Source of the DNA: Lacrimispora amygdalina
GTDB taxonomy: Bacteria > Bacillota > Clostridia > Lachnospirales > Lachnospiraceae
Direction of reading: 5' to 3'
Assembly: GCF_003432035.1 (NCBI RefSeq)
Contig: NZ_QOHO01000026.1
Coordinates: forward strand, 32,619 to 96,618
DNA length: 64,000 bases
The position numbers and the translations under genes are program-made. Positions within the stretch are counted from its first letter, which is position 1; each line of letters starts with the position of its first letter. A model generated the notes under the pieces. That model was not told where the DNA came from. It saw nothing but the letters and a program-made list of their open reading frames with translations, and searched no databases. Positions 43,835 to 52,831 of this stretch are shown here, in pieces.

Positions 43835-45230
43835 AAGCAAATTATCAATCAAAGTATTTTTATTAACGCTTTTTGTGTTGTGGGGACTAACAGGCCTTAC
43901 ATATATTTCTATACTGATCGTTACTCCCAGATTATATCAAACAGAATTGCAGAGAAATTTAGATACAGCAATAAATCGTACCATAAAGGAAATTAGTAGT
44001 GTGAATTTTAAAAGAGGGAAAGAAATAATTAAGGATTTGTCAAATAGTTATAATATCGCAATTATGCTCTTTGATTCAAATGGAAAACAAATTGATTACG
44101 GAGAAAATATTCTATTTGTTGCAGATGGTAACACAGCTTCTGTTTTACAGAGAAAGAGTATTACACAAACATATGAGATAAACTTTAATGATACACAAGA
44201 AATATACACTATGACAGTATTGGGAAAAAGTGAAGAAATCAATAGGTTTAGCTTATTACTAAAAAGAAGCTTAGTGTGGATTTGCATGGGTATACTTTGC
44301 ATTTCTATTATAATTGCTTATTTTTATACAAAGTATATTACAATGCCTATTAAAAAGATATCGTCATATTCCAGGAAACTGGCAGAATTAAATTTTGCTT
44401 CTCATTTTTATAATAATCGGAATGATGAAATTGGAAATTTAGCAGAAAGCTTAAATGAACTATCAGAGCATCTAAATAATGCATTAGATGAGTTGAGAAC
44501 CGCTAATGATAGTTTAAAGAAAGAAATAGAATATGAAAAAAAAGTCGAACAACAGCAAATGACATTATTTTCGGCCTTATCTCATGAATTAAAAACACCA
44601 ATTACTATTTTAAAGGGACAAACGCAAGGAATGTTGTATAATGTTGGAGGATATAAAGATAAAGACAAATATTTGAAACGATCATTTGAAGTTATCTGTA
44701 TGATGGAGCAGCTCGTAAAAGAAATTTTAATTGCTTCTCATATGCAATCCTCAATGTATAAAATAAAAACGGAAAATATTAATTTGTCAGAGGAATTATA
44801 CGACATCATTGAGGAATATGATGAAATGATTCTTCTGAAAAAACTAAATATTCAAATTATGTTAATGGATTTTAGTATTATTTCGGCAGATAAAATTTTA
44901 ATAAAAAAAGTATTTAGTAATCTAATTAGTAATGCAATTTATTATTCTCCAAAAGGAGAAAGTATTAATATTTCTACTAAAATTATAGGTGATAATCCAA
45001 TTATTTGCATAAAAAATACAGGTACATATATAGAGGAAAACGAAAAGACTTCTCTATTTCAACCATTTACACGGGGTGAAAAATCAAGAAATAGAAATAC
45101 CGGTGGTAGTGGGCTGGGTCTATATATTGCTAAATTAATTATAGAATTGCATCATTTTTCAATAGCGATGAAAAATGAACAAGATGGTGTGTGTGTTGAG
45201 ATAACTTTAAATAAACAAAGTGTGAAATAG
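43788..45230 (+). CDS. Sensor histidine kinase (system 1)
   Basis: A 480-residue kinase. Two membrane helices (about 20-40 and 160-180) flank an extracytoplasmic sensor. A HAMP region follows, then the H box LSHELKTPITILKG near residue 265, the N box NLISNAIYYSPKG and a glycine-rich TGGSGLGLYIAKL. The start is a TTG at 43788 with AGGAG 9 bases upstream; a TTG at 43818 with AAGGAG 12 bases upstream is the alternative. Either way it overlaps the regulator gene, implying coupled translation. Signals of such kinases beside FtsX-type exporters are often antimicrobial peptides (inference). Confidence 0.9.
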   Translation: MKQLKESAIELIRLIRSKLSIKVFLLTLFVLWGLTGLTYISILIVTPRLYQTELQRNLDTAINRTIKEISSVNFKRGKEIIKDLSNSYNIAIMLFDSNGKQIDYGENILFVADGNTASVLQRKSITQTYEINFNDTQEIYTMTVLGKSEEINRFSLLLKRSLVWICMGILCISIIIAYFYTKYITMPIKKISSYSRKLAELNFASHFYNNRNDEIGNLAESLNELSEHLNNALDELRTANDSLKKEIEYEKKVEQQQMTLFSALSHELKTPITILKGQTQGMLYNVGGYKDKDKYLKRSFEVICMMEQLVKEILIASHMQSSMYKIKTENINLSEELYDIIEEYDEMILLKKLNIQIMLMDFSIISADKILIKKVFSNLISNAIYYSPKGESINISTKIIGDNPIICIKNTGTYIEENEKTSLFQPFTRGEKSRNRNTGGSGLGLYIAKLIIELHHFSIAMKNEQDGVCVEITLNKQSVK

Positions 45231-45796
45231 AAATAGCGGAAAGGATACCGGGGATTCTGTATCGGCAAAAAGAACTGTGTCTAAGCCAATCGTTCATGGT
45301 TGAATTCCGCTTTTTTTTTATTGTCAGAAATCCGATCACTGCCATCCGTTTTTTTGTTGATAAATTATTATAATGCTTCGCGTTAAGGAACGCATTATCA
45401 GGTATTTTCTCTTTCGAGACTTTTTCTGGGACAGTGTCTAAAATCTGGCCTTCACGAATGTAAAATTTTGCCGGCATTTCTTCTTTAAATATCTCCTTCA
45501 AATATCCCAACAGATTTTGCAATTAATGAAATATAATATTTGCTTTCCACTGCTCCCAATCTTTTGACGGATCAAAACGGGTAGCAGGCAACGGCGCCAG
45601 TAATGGCATGGAACAGTGGCTCCATGATCAGTAACAATGGCTCTGACTCACCGGAAGGGTAGCTCAAAGTAAGCCGAAATACTTATAATTTAATTTATAG
45701 AAACAAAAAAAACATATAAAAAACATATTAAAAGCATGATGACTATATATACAAATGGTATGATGGTTAAAAAGTTATGGTAAAGGAGAGTAGAAA
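45231..45796. other. Gap with gene fragments before the lipoprotein operon
   Basis: Minus-strand 45290-45530 is open and reads LLGYLKEIFKEEMPAKFYIR then EGQILDTVPEKVS, which looks like true coding sequence but is not recognised and lacks a clear start. Plus-strand 45553-45636 reads QSFDGSKRVAGNGASNGMEQ then WLHDQ and a stop, another C-terminal-looking fragment. AGCGGAA (45235) and TTCCGCT (45305) followed by eight T may form a loose terminator for the kinase gene. The promoter of the next gene must lie in 45650-45780. Confidence 0.45.
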
Positions 45797-46279
45797 ATGA
45801 AAGTATTTAAAAACATACTATTAATAATGACATTTGCAGTATTAACTTTAGGAGGTTGTAGCCAAAAAGAAAATACAGATACAACCCCAAATAGTATAAA
45901 TGAGGATAATCAAATCAAAATAGATAAAAATAGAGAGACAGAAAACATACCTAGTTTAGATGAGGCAATTAAAAGTGGGATAGTTTCTGAGTTATCAGAC
46001 CTAGGATTTGAAATTTTACCTATGACAGTTGATGAGAATGAAATAGATATGCCTGTTGGTGAAGAAGAGCAAAGTGGAGTTAAAAAAATAAGCGTAAATT
46101 ATTCTTCGGAAGTAAAGGTAAGGATAATTGAATATGATACTGCGGCAGATAAAAATAATTATTTAGAGAGTGATATTAATGATATAAAAAAAGATAGTAT
46201 TGTCTACATATATGGTGAATATGTTAACGAAAGTGAGATTAAAGCTGATCAAATTATAATATTTAGAGTTAAAAAATAA
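45797..46279 (+). CDS. Small lipoprotein upstream of ABC exporter
   Basis: A 160-residue lipoprotein: signal peptide MKVFKNILLIMTFAVLTLGG with Cys after it in the lipobox LGGCS. An acidic linker is followed by a small beta-rich domain (KKISVNYSSEVKVRIIEYD; DSIVYIYGEYVNESEIKADQ) of unknown family, possibly OB-like. AAAGGAGAGTAGAAA precedes the ATG. It starts a tight operon with the two permeases and the ATPase, so it is likely an external accessory of that exporter. Confidence 0.75.
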   Translation: MKVFKNILLIMTFAVLTLGGCSQKENTDTTPNSINEDNQIKIDKNRETENIPSLDEAIKSGIVSELSDLGFEILPMTVDENEIDMPVGEEEQSGVKKISVNYSSEVKVRIIEYDTAADKNNYLESDINDIKKDSIVYIYGEYVNESEIKADQIIIFRVKK

Positions 46280-46317
46280 ATTAATATTGAATGATTAAAG
46301 GAAGGAAGAAAAATATA

Positions 46318-47535
46318 ATGTCTTTTGGTAATAGGGCAATTAAATATATTTGGAGAAAAAAAGGCAAGTCATTTATTTTATTGTTTATTTTCATTATAAT
46401 TAATTGTATGAATATTAGTATGCTTTCTATATTGCGTGTTACAGAGGAAGCAGAATTAGAAATCAAAAAAAATACACAGGCAAAAATAACATTAGATGTA
46501 AAAGAAAGTGATAATCTTATTACAAAAACGGAATTAGAAAATATATTGGCCATAGGAAATATTACAAATGTAAATAGAATTTGTAAAGATTATGCTATAC
46601 CGCATAATTTTAAAAACTATAAAGGTAAAATAGAAGATGATAACAGAGACAATATGATCACTTTATATGGCTATGATGATTTGTCACAAGACAGTAGATT
46701 CTCTGAACTTGAAATGAAAATAACATCAGGAGATATGGTAAAGCCTATGAGTCAGGATTCGGTTGTTATTAATCATAATCTGGCAGAGCTAAATTCTTTA
46801 CATATAGGGGATGTAATTGAGTTTTCAAAAAATGACAGAACTATATCTGGAAAAATTTGCGGTATCTATAAATCTAGTATAGAAAATAAACAGGGAGAAA
46901 ATATAACCTCTTTTTTCAGAATTGAAAATATGGTTTTTTTGAGTCGTACATTAATGGAGCAATTAGTAAATGAAGGTAATTATAACAAAGTAGTACTTTA
47001 TGTTCAGGATCCTGAAAAATTGGAAAATACAGTGGATAAGGTGAAAAGTTTATTAGGAGAAAAAATAGAGGTTAGCGTTTCTGACACCATGTATGAAAAA
47101 CTTAAAATGAATCTAGATCAAATTGAGAAGATAACCAATGTTATTTTGATATTAGTTGTTATTATTTCTTTAATTGTTATCACTTTAATATATGGCATTT
47201 GGATAAGGGATAGAAAAAAAGAAATAGCAATTTTATTAAGTCTAGGGAAAAGAAAAGTATCTGTATTTTTACAAATATGCTTGGAATCTTTTATGTTGTT
47301 TGGGTGTTCAGTAATAGTGGCTGTATTAGTAGGGAATATTATTACAACTTGGATAGAAAGAGCGTTATTAACTTGGCAGGATTCAAGAATAGGTTTAAAT
47401 ATAAATCTAAACGTATACGATATTGTAAAAGTTATCGCCATAGGTAGTTTAGTATTGATTATTTCAATTAGCCTATCTTTGGTCAGAATAATCATGGCAA
47501 AGCCTAGAGGGGTTTTGACAGAAATGGAGGGATAA
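46318..47535 (+). CDS. ABC exporter permease, FtsX/Vex1-like
   Basis: A 405-residue permease with the MacB/FtsX layout: one N-terminal helix (SFILLFIFIIINCMN), a large extracytoplasmic domain of about 240 residues, and three C-terminal helices after the RDRKKEIAILLSLGKRK loop that contacts the ATPase. The start 46318 is favoured because the permease begins naturally at MSFGNRAIKYIWRKKGKS and an AAAGGAAGGAAG site lies upstream; the frame is open to 46291. It pairs with the next gene, with the stop two bases before its start. Confidence 0.87.
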   Translation: MSFGNRAIKYIWRKKGKSFILLFIFIIINCMNISMLSILRVTEEAELEIKKNTQAKITLDVKESDNLITKTELENILAIGNITNVNRICKDYAIPHNFKNYKGKIEDDNRDNMITLYGYDDLSQDSRFSELEMKITSGDMVKPMSQDSVVINHNLAELNSLHIGDVIEFSKNDRTISGKICGIYKSSIENKQGENITSFFRIENMVFLSRTLMEQLVNEGNYNKVVLYVQDPEKLENTVDKVKSLLGEKIEVSVSDTMYEKLKMNLDQIEKITNVILILVVIISLIVITLIYGIWIRDRKKEIAILLSLGKRKVSVFLQICLESFMLFGCSVIVAVLVGNIITTWIERALLTWQDSRIGLNINLNVYDIVKVIAIGSLVLIISISLSLVRIIMAKPRGVLTEMEG

Positions 47536-47536
47536 G

Positions 47537-48934
47537 ATGAATGTAGTAAAACGTGGGCTGTATTCGGTTTTACGAAAAAAAGTCAAAAGTATTTTATTAT
47601 TCATAATAGTATTAAGTATAAGTTGTTTTATTATGGCGGCTATGGCTAGCAAAAATGCACAAGTTACTACACAGGATAAATCAAAAGCAGCAGTAGGTTT
47701 AAGTTTAAGACTTGAGTTAAATGAGAATGATCGTAAAGAAAGACTATTAGAGCTACCAATAGAAAAGTTGCCAAATGGTGCTACGATTTCAAGATCTCCC
47801 AATAATGAATTTGAGTCCGTATTAATGGACGATATTCTAAAAATTTCTAATGTAGAAGGAATCGAATCTTATAATATAATTACAGGTGTTTTTGCAGCAA
47901 ATCCAGTAAATTTTGAACGGATTGAGGATCCAGAGAGGGATCAGTATAATGACGAGGGTGGAGTAAACCTACATGGAAACCTGGATATGGCTCAAGACAT
48001 AAATATATTAAATGGAAATATTAAGTTAATAAAAGGAAGATGGGGGACAGAAACAGATCATAACGTTTGTGTTGTATCTGAAGAAATAGCTGAAAAAAAT
48101 AAAATTAAAATAGGAGACTTGCTAGAGTTTAATAATTATCGTGACAAGGAAGGCTCAACAATTTATAAAGCAGAATTAATTGGTATATATAGGACCTCGA
48201 AAGAAATCACACCATTGATGCGAGGGGATACTTATCGAACAGAGAATGCTGTGTTTACTGATTTGAGATTTCCTGAAAAACCAATAGGAGCAGAAGGAGA
48301 TCCGTTATATCAATATGCTATATTTAACATTGATGGTAATAAAGACTACGATAGGATAAAAGAAAATGTAAAAAAAGCGAATGTAAATTGGAAAAGATAT
48401 GATTTAATTGATAATAGTGGGAAAAGCGAGGTACTGGCAGATAATCTCGGACAGCTAGGGAAAATCAGTAATGTTATGTTTGCTATATGTATAATCTCTG
48501 GGTTTTTGATTCTATTTCTGAATTTTATCTTTTGGATAAGACTAAGAAAAGTTGAGATTGGCATTCTTATGGCGTTAGGTAAATCTAAATTAGAGATTTT
48601 AGCACAACTGATAATAGAAGCCAGCTTTATTACACTATTTTCATTGTTAACATCATTTTTTATATCACCAAGTATATCACAGAAATTGACAACTTATATA
48701 GTTGCAGAACAAGAAGAACAACAGAATAAAATCGATGAGATAAATAAGGCGCAAACTGCGGGCCTGGAATACGATTTTTCTGAAGAGAAGGTCGTTGGAA
48801 CTACTGCAAATATCACTTATAAAATTATTACAAATGTTAGTCTTCTGGTTATTATTATGGTTATTGGAGCAGTATCTTTGGCAAGTGTTTCTATTATGAA
48901 AAAAAAGCCTAAAGAGATATTAAGTGAAATATAA
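47537..48934 (+). CDS. ABC exporter permease, FtsX/Vex3-like
   Basis: A 465-residue second permease of the same layout: an N-terminal helix (SILLFIIVLSISCFIMAAMA), a long extracytoplasmic domain and three C-terminal helices after RLRKVEIGILMALGKSK. An insertion of about 35 charged residues (EEQQNKIDEINKAQTAGLEY) lies between the last two helices. GGAGGGATAAG precedes the ATG. Two different FtsX-like permeases with one ATPase match the pneumococcal Vex arrangement in composition, though the gene order differs. Confidence 0.87.
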   Translation: MNVVKRGLYSVLRKKVKSILLFIIVLSISCFIMAAMASKNAQVTTQDKSKAAVGLSLRLELNENDRKERLLELPIEKLPNGATISRSPNNEFESVLMDDILKISNVEGIESYNIITGVFAANPVNFERIEDPERDQYNDEGGVNLHGNLDMAQDINILNGNIKLIKGRWGTETDHNVCVVSEEIAEKNKIKIGDLLEFNNYRDKEGSTIYKAELIGIYRTSKEITPLMRGDTYRTENAVFTDLRFPEKPIGAEGDPLYQYAIFNIDGNKDYDRIKENVKKANVNWKRYDLIDNSGKSEVLADNLGQLGKISNVMFAICIISGFLILFLNFIFWIRLRKVEIGILMALGKSKLEILAQLIIEASFITLFSLLTSFFISPSISQKLTTYIVAEQEEQQNKIDEINKAQTAGLEYDFSEEKVVGTTANITYKIITNVSLLVIIMVIGAVSLASVSIMKKKPKEILSEI

Positions 48935-48949
48935 AAAGGAGAGTATAGT

Positions 48950-49597
48950 ATGATATTGGAGCTGAAAAATGTAGATTACTATTATAAGGCTAATAAAAGT
49001 AAAAAAATATTATCTGATATAAATATTGGATTTGAGGAAGGTAAAATGTATGCAGTATTAGGTCCAAGTGGTTCAGGAAAAACAACTTTTTTATCTTTAT
49101 TGGCTGGATTGGATATTCCTGTAAAGGGAGAAATACTTTATGATGGTGAGAATATTTTAAAGAATGGATTGAATTTTCATAGAAAAAATAATGTTTCATT
49201 GGTATTTCAAAATTATAATCTAATTGATTATTTAACACCAAAAGAAAATGTTCGGCTTGGTGGAGATGGAGAACCGGAAAAATTATTATCTGAAGTGGGA
49301 ATAACTAAAGAAGAGGGGAGAAGAAATGTTTTACAGTTGTCAGGCGGTCAACAGCAAAGGGTTGCAATTGCTAGAGCACTTGCCAGTAATTCCAAAGTAT
49401 TGTTGGCAGATGAGCCGACTGGAAATTTGGATGAGCAGACAGCATATGAAATTGTGACATTGTTAAAGAAAAGTGCACACATAATAGGAAAATGCGTGAT
49501 AGTTGTTACACATAGTAAAGAACTAGCAAAACAAGCGGATGAAGTAATAAAGATAAAGAATGGAAACATAGAATTGGTGAATTATGATGAAGATTAA
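48950..49597 (+). CDS. ABC exporter ATPase, MacB/LolD type
   Basis: A 215-residue ATPase: Walker A GPSGSGKTTF near residue 37, Q-loop LVFQNYNLIDYL, signature LSGGQQQRVAIARAL near residue 130, Walker B VLLADEPTGNLDEQ and the switch His in VVTHSKE. Typical size for this group. AAAAGGAGAGTATAGT precedes the start. It powers the two preceding permeases. Confidence 0.93.
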   Translation: MILELKNVDYYYKANKSKKILSDINIGFEEGKMYAVLGPSGSGKTTFLSLLAGLDIPVKGEILYDGENILKNGLNFHRKNNVSLVFQNYNLIDYLTPKENVRLGGDGEPEKLLSEVGITKEEGRRNVLQLSGGQQQRVAIARALASNSKVLLADEPTGNLDEQTAYEIVTLLKKSAHIIGKCVIVVTHSKELAKQADEVIKIKNGNIELVNYDED

Positions 49598-49622
49598 TGT
49601 TGACTAAAAACCAGAAGTACGA

Positions 49623-49661
49623 GTTGAAGATCCTGAAAGTGTGTCAAGATTTATTGTATGA
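49623..49661 (+). pseudogene. C-terminal scrap of a TetR regulator
   Basis: The short frame VEDPESVSRFIV plus stop matches VEDPKSVSRFIV of the TetR gene at 60940-61503 (around 61375), with high nucleotide identity over about 36 bases. It is not functional. It shows that a relative of that gene once lay here. Confidence 0.6.
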
Positions 49662-49697
49662 AAGAGTCAGTTGATATCAGTTCAGCTGGCTCTTTTT
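49661..49697 (+). terminator. Terminator after the ABC exporter operon
   Basis: AAAGAGTCAGTTGA (49661-49674) pairs, with G-U pairs, to TCAGCTGGCTCTTT (49682-49695), followed by T. Confidence 0.75.
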
Positions 49698-49786
49698 GAA
49701 AAATGTGGATGAAATATACGATATTCTTATGTATAATTAATAGAAATAACTTTTCAAAAAGATAATAGTAAAAAGAGGTTGTATAT

Positions 49787-50572
49787 ATGAGGGATTTACA
49801 TGTTCATATGAAATTTAAAGTTGTTATAGTTATATCTATGTTTTTATTATTTGCATCAGGATGTTCTAACAAAGATGAATTAGATAGTCTTATGAAACCT
49901 CCAAAGTTATCAGCTTCACAGTCACAAATTTCAGAAATTATGGCTAAATTCATACCTAAAGACGCAAGATTAATTATCCCATCTTATGGTGAAAATCAAA
50001 AATCAATTGAATATATAGATATTGATGGTGATAAAAAAGACGAAGCAATTATTTTTTTTAAAGAAGAAGGAAAGCAATCATATGATTCTAAAATAGGATT
50101 TCTTATATTAAAACAAATAAAAGATATGTGGACTAATGAAGCATATATAAGTGAATACGGTAATTCCATTGAATCGGTAACTTTTAAAGATGCTGACGGG
50201 GACAGGAAAAATGAAATTATTCTAGACTATAAGATGGAAGGGAGTACTATTGAGAATATTGGTATTTACAAAGAGAATGAAAGTGATTTCAAAAAAATAT
50301 TTTCAGCACCTTGTTCCAATTTCATTTTAGAGGATTTAGATATGGATGGAACAATGGAATTGATAGTATTTAATGATGAAAAATGTACATTATACAGGGG
50401 TGATAAGCAAGGATTAAGTGAAAAAGATGAGGCTGATTTTCTTGTTTTTGAAGGATGTTCTATAGTTGTACAGGCAGTTAATAAAAGCTCTAAAGCAATT
50501 TTTGTAAAATCAGAAAGTTTTTCTGAAGAGATTACGGTAAAAGATAATAAGCTGCAGATTATAGAAAACTAA
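49787..50572 (+). CDS. Lipoprotein with VCBS/FG-GAP-like calcium-loop repeats
   Basis: A 261-residue lipoprotein. Signal segment VVIVISMFLLFASGCSN gives the lipobox ASGC, with Cys near residue 25. The body has three repeats built around acidic loops: DIDGDKKDEAIIF, DADGDRKNEIILD and DLDMDGTMELIVF. These resemble FG-GAP/VCBS propeller blades or Ca-binding loops. A surface-exposed ligand or peptide sensor is possible. It directly precedes the second two-component system (27-base gap) and is probably co-transcribed with it, perhaps as its accessory sensor. Confidence 0.8.
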   Translation: MRDLHVHMKFKVVIVISMFLLFASGCSNKDELDSLMKPPKLSASQSQISEIMAKFIPKDARLIIPSYGENQKSIEYIDIDGDKKDEAIIFFKEEGKQSYDSKIGFLILKQIKDMWTNEAYISEYGNSIESVTFKDADGDRKNEIILDYKMEGSTIENIGIYKENESDFKKIFSAPCSNFILEDLDMDGTMELIVFNDEKCTLYRGDKQGLSEKDEADFLVFEGCSIVVQAVNKSSKAIFVKSESFSEEITVKDNKLQIIEN

Positions 50573-50598
50573 AGGAAATTTAAAAAAAGGAGTAGATT

Positions 50599-51294
50599 AT
50601 GAAACGTGTATTAATTGTAGAGGATGAAGAAGATATAAGAGACTTTATAGTAATTAATTTAAAAAGAGCAGGATTTGAAGTAGTTGAAGCTGAAAGTGGA
50701 GAAGAGGCATTAGCCATTATACAAAATGAAAAAAAATTAGACATTATGCTTTTAGATATTATGCTTCCGGGAATTGATGGTTATAAAGTTTTAAAAAAGA
50801 CTAGGGAAAATAATTCTTCAATCGGAATCATAATGCTTACGGCTAAAAGTCAAGAAATTGATAAAGTAACAGGACTCAGCTATGGAGCAGATGATTATAT
50901 TGTTAAGCCTTTTAGTCCAATGGAGTTAATTGCCAGGATAGATGCTATTTTAAGAAGAATAAATAATGAAAACAATATAGAAAATAAAAAGATATTAACT
51001 TCGGGAATATTTAAACTAGATTTGGAGACTAGAAGATTTTTCAAAGAAGATAAAGAAATTGAGCTTACACAAACAGAATTTTTATTGATAGAACTTTTTT
51101 TGAAAAATGAAGGGAAAGTCTTAAGCAGAAATGAAATTCTAGATAGTGTTTGGGGCAGCGACTATTTTGGTGATATAAAAGTTGTAGATGTAAATATGAG
51201 AAGAGTAAGGCAAAAAGTAGAAAATGATTCTTCTTCACCGGAATGTATCAATACAGTAAGGGGCTTTGGTTATAAGTGGGGAAAAGATAAGTAA
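50599..51294 (+). CDS. OmpR/PhoB-family response regulator (system 2)
   Basis: A 231-residue regulator: KRVLIVEDEEDIRDF, phospho-acceptor Asp in IMLLDIMLPGIDGYKVL near residue 54, VKPFSPMEL, then a winged helix (ELTQTEFLLIELFLKNEGKV; VVDVNMRRVRQKVE; GFGYKWG). AAAAAAGGAGTAGATT precedes the ATG. The gene lies 2 bases before the kinase gene. It differs clearly from system 1, so the region holds two separate systems, not a recent duplicate. Confidence 0.92.
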   Translation: MKRVLIVEDEEDIRDFIVINLKRAGFEVVEAESGEEALAIIQNEKKLDIMLLDIMLPGIDGYKVLKKTRENNSSIGIIMLTAKSQEIDKVTGLSYGADDYIVKPFSPMELIARIDAILRRINNENNIENKKILTSGIFKLDLETRRFFKEDKEIELTQTEFLLIELFLKNEGKVLSRNEILDSVWGSDYFGDIKVVDVNMRRVRQKVENDSSSPECINTVRGFGYKWGKDK

Positions 51295-51296
51295 AG

Positions 51297-52718
51297 ATGA
51301 AAGGAATTAAAAAGAGATTATTCTTAAATTACTTAATCGGTGTTTGCTTAGTACTTTTTTCTGTTGAATTAATTTTTATGATATCTATAAAAAATTATTA
51401 TTATAAATCAGTAGAACAAAGTCTTAATGAAAAAGCTCAATCTTCAGCCACACTTTATAATCAATATTTAAACAAAAATTATGCTAATCTTAGTGACTCA
51501 TTAGCACCACTTGTTGAAAATAATACTGAACAGCAAAATATAGAAATTCAAATTATAGATAAAAAAGGCAATGTTCTTTTAAGCAGCGGAATAGTATCGG
51601 CTGAAAAAATACAAACGAATGATTTTCAGAAAGCACTTAAAGGTGAAGTATCAACCTGGACAGGTAATAACATTGATACTAATGAAAAAGTTATGTCTGC
51701 ATCAAGTGCAATTAAGGATTTAGATTCCAATACAATAGCAGTTATAAGAGTTGTTACATCTTTAGAAGATGTGAATAACCTTACTTTAAAGTATTTATTT
51801 TTATCAGTGACTTTATTAATTGTAATTTTAATTTGTATTTTTATATCAAGCACTATTTTAAGTAAAACAATTATTGAACCTGTAAAAGAAGTTAATGATA
51901 TAGCACGTAAGATGTCAAAAGGGCAATTTAATGAAAGGATAAACAAACATTATAATGATGAAATTGGAGAACTTTCAGATACTTTAAATTATATGGCTTC
52001 AGAAATTTTGAAAGCAGAGGAGACGAAAAATGATTTTATATCTTCTGTTTCCCATGAATTAAGGACTCCGCTTACAGCTATAAAAGGGTGGGGAGAAACA
52101 ATTCTTACCGGAAGTTTTGAAGATAAAGAAGAAATTGAAAAAGGGTTAAAAGTAATATTAAGAGAAACGGATAGACTAAAAAATATGGTAGATGAACTTT
52201 TAGACTTTTCAAAATTAGAAGGCAATAAGCTGGTTTTGAATAAGGAAAAAACTGATATAAAAGAAGAGATAGAAGAAATATTAAGATTATATGATGGAAG
52301 GGCAATAAAAGAAAGAATTTCTCTTCAGACAAAATTTACAGAAAATATCCCAGAGCTTTCAGTAGACAGAAATAGATTTAAACAAGTAATTATTAATATT
52401 TTAGATAATGCTATGAAGTTTTCACCGAAAGATTCAAACATACTAATAAATGTTTCTACTTTAGAAAATGAGCTGATTATTGAAATAATAGATAATGGCT
52501 ATGGAATAGCTAAAGAAGATCTTCCGAAAATTAAGGATAAGTTTTTTAAAGGTAATTCAAAAAAATCCGGTAGTGGCATAGGTTTAGCTGTTTGTGATAA
52601 AATTATAAAATTACATGGGGGCAGCTTAGAGCTAAAAAGTGAGTTAAATAAAGGAACTAATGTAATAATTAAATTGAGGATAAATGAAATAGATGAAAGA
52701 AAATATTTTGTTACCTAA
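51297..52718 (+). CDS. Sensor histidine kinase (system 2)
   Basis: A 473-residue WalK/PhoR-like kinase: a membrane helix near 10-30, an extracytoplasmic domain, a second helix near 165-185, HAMP (IIEPVKEVNDIARKMSKGQF), H box SVSHELRTPLTAIKGWGETI near residue 250, N box NILDNAMKFSPKDS, and SGSGIGLAVCDKIIKLHGG. AAAGATG next to the regulator stop provides a weak start; the spacing implies coupling. The partner of the preceding regulator. Confidence 0.92.
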   Translation: MKGIKKRLFLNYLIGVCLVLFSVELIFMISIKNYYYKSVEQSLNEKAQSSATLYNQYLNKNYANLSDSLAPLVENNTEQQNIEIQIIDKKGNVLLSSGIVSAEKIQTNDFQKALKGEVSTWTGNNIDTNEKVMSASSAIKDLDSNTIAVIRVVTSLEDVNNLTLKYLFLSVTLLIVILICIFISSTILSKTIIEPVKEVNDIARKMSKGQFNERINKHYNDEIGELSDTLNYMASEILKAEETKNDFISSVSHELRTPLTAIKGWGETILTGSFEDKEEIEKGLKVILRETDRLKNMVDELLDFSKLEGNKLVLNKEKTDIKEEIEEILRLYDGRAIKERISLQTKFTENIPELSVDRNRFKQVIINILDNAMKFSPKDSNILINVSTLENELIIEIIDNGYGIAKEDLPKIKDKFFKGNSKKSGSGIGLAVCDKIIKLHGGSLELKSELNKGTNVIIKLRINEIDERKYFVT

Positions 52719-52831
52719 TTGTAACCATAAAGTATCCTAAATGTAATTAATAAGTTTAGAAAATTGTGTATAATAATATTACAAAGTGATTTCAAGTTGT
52801 TTTTATAAATAGGAAAGGAATGAATATTATC

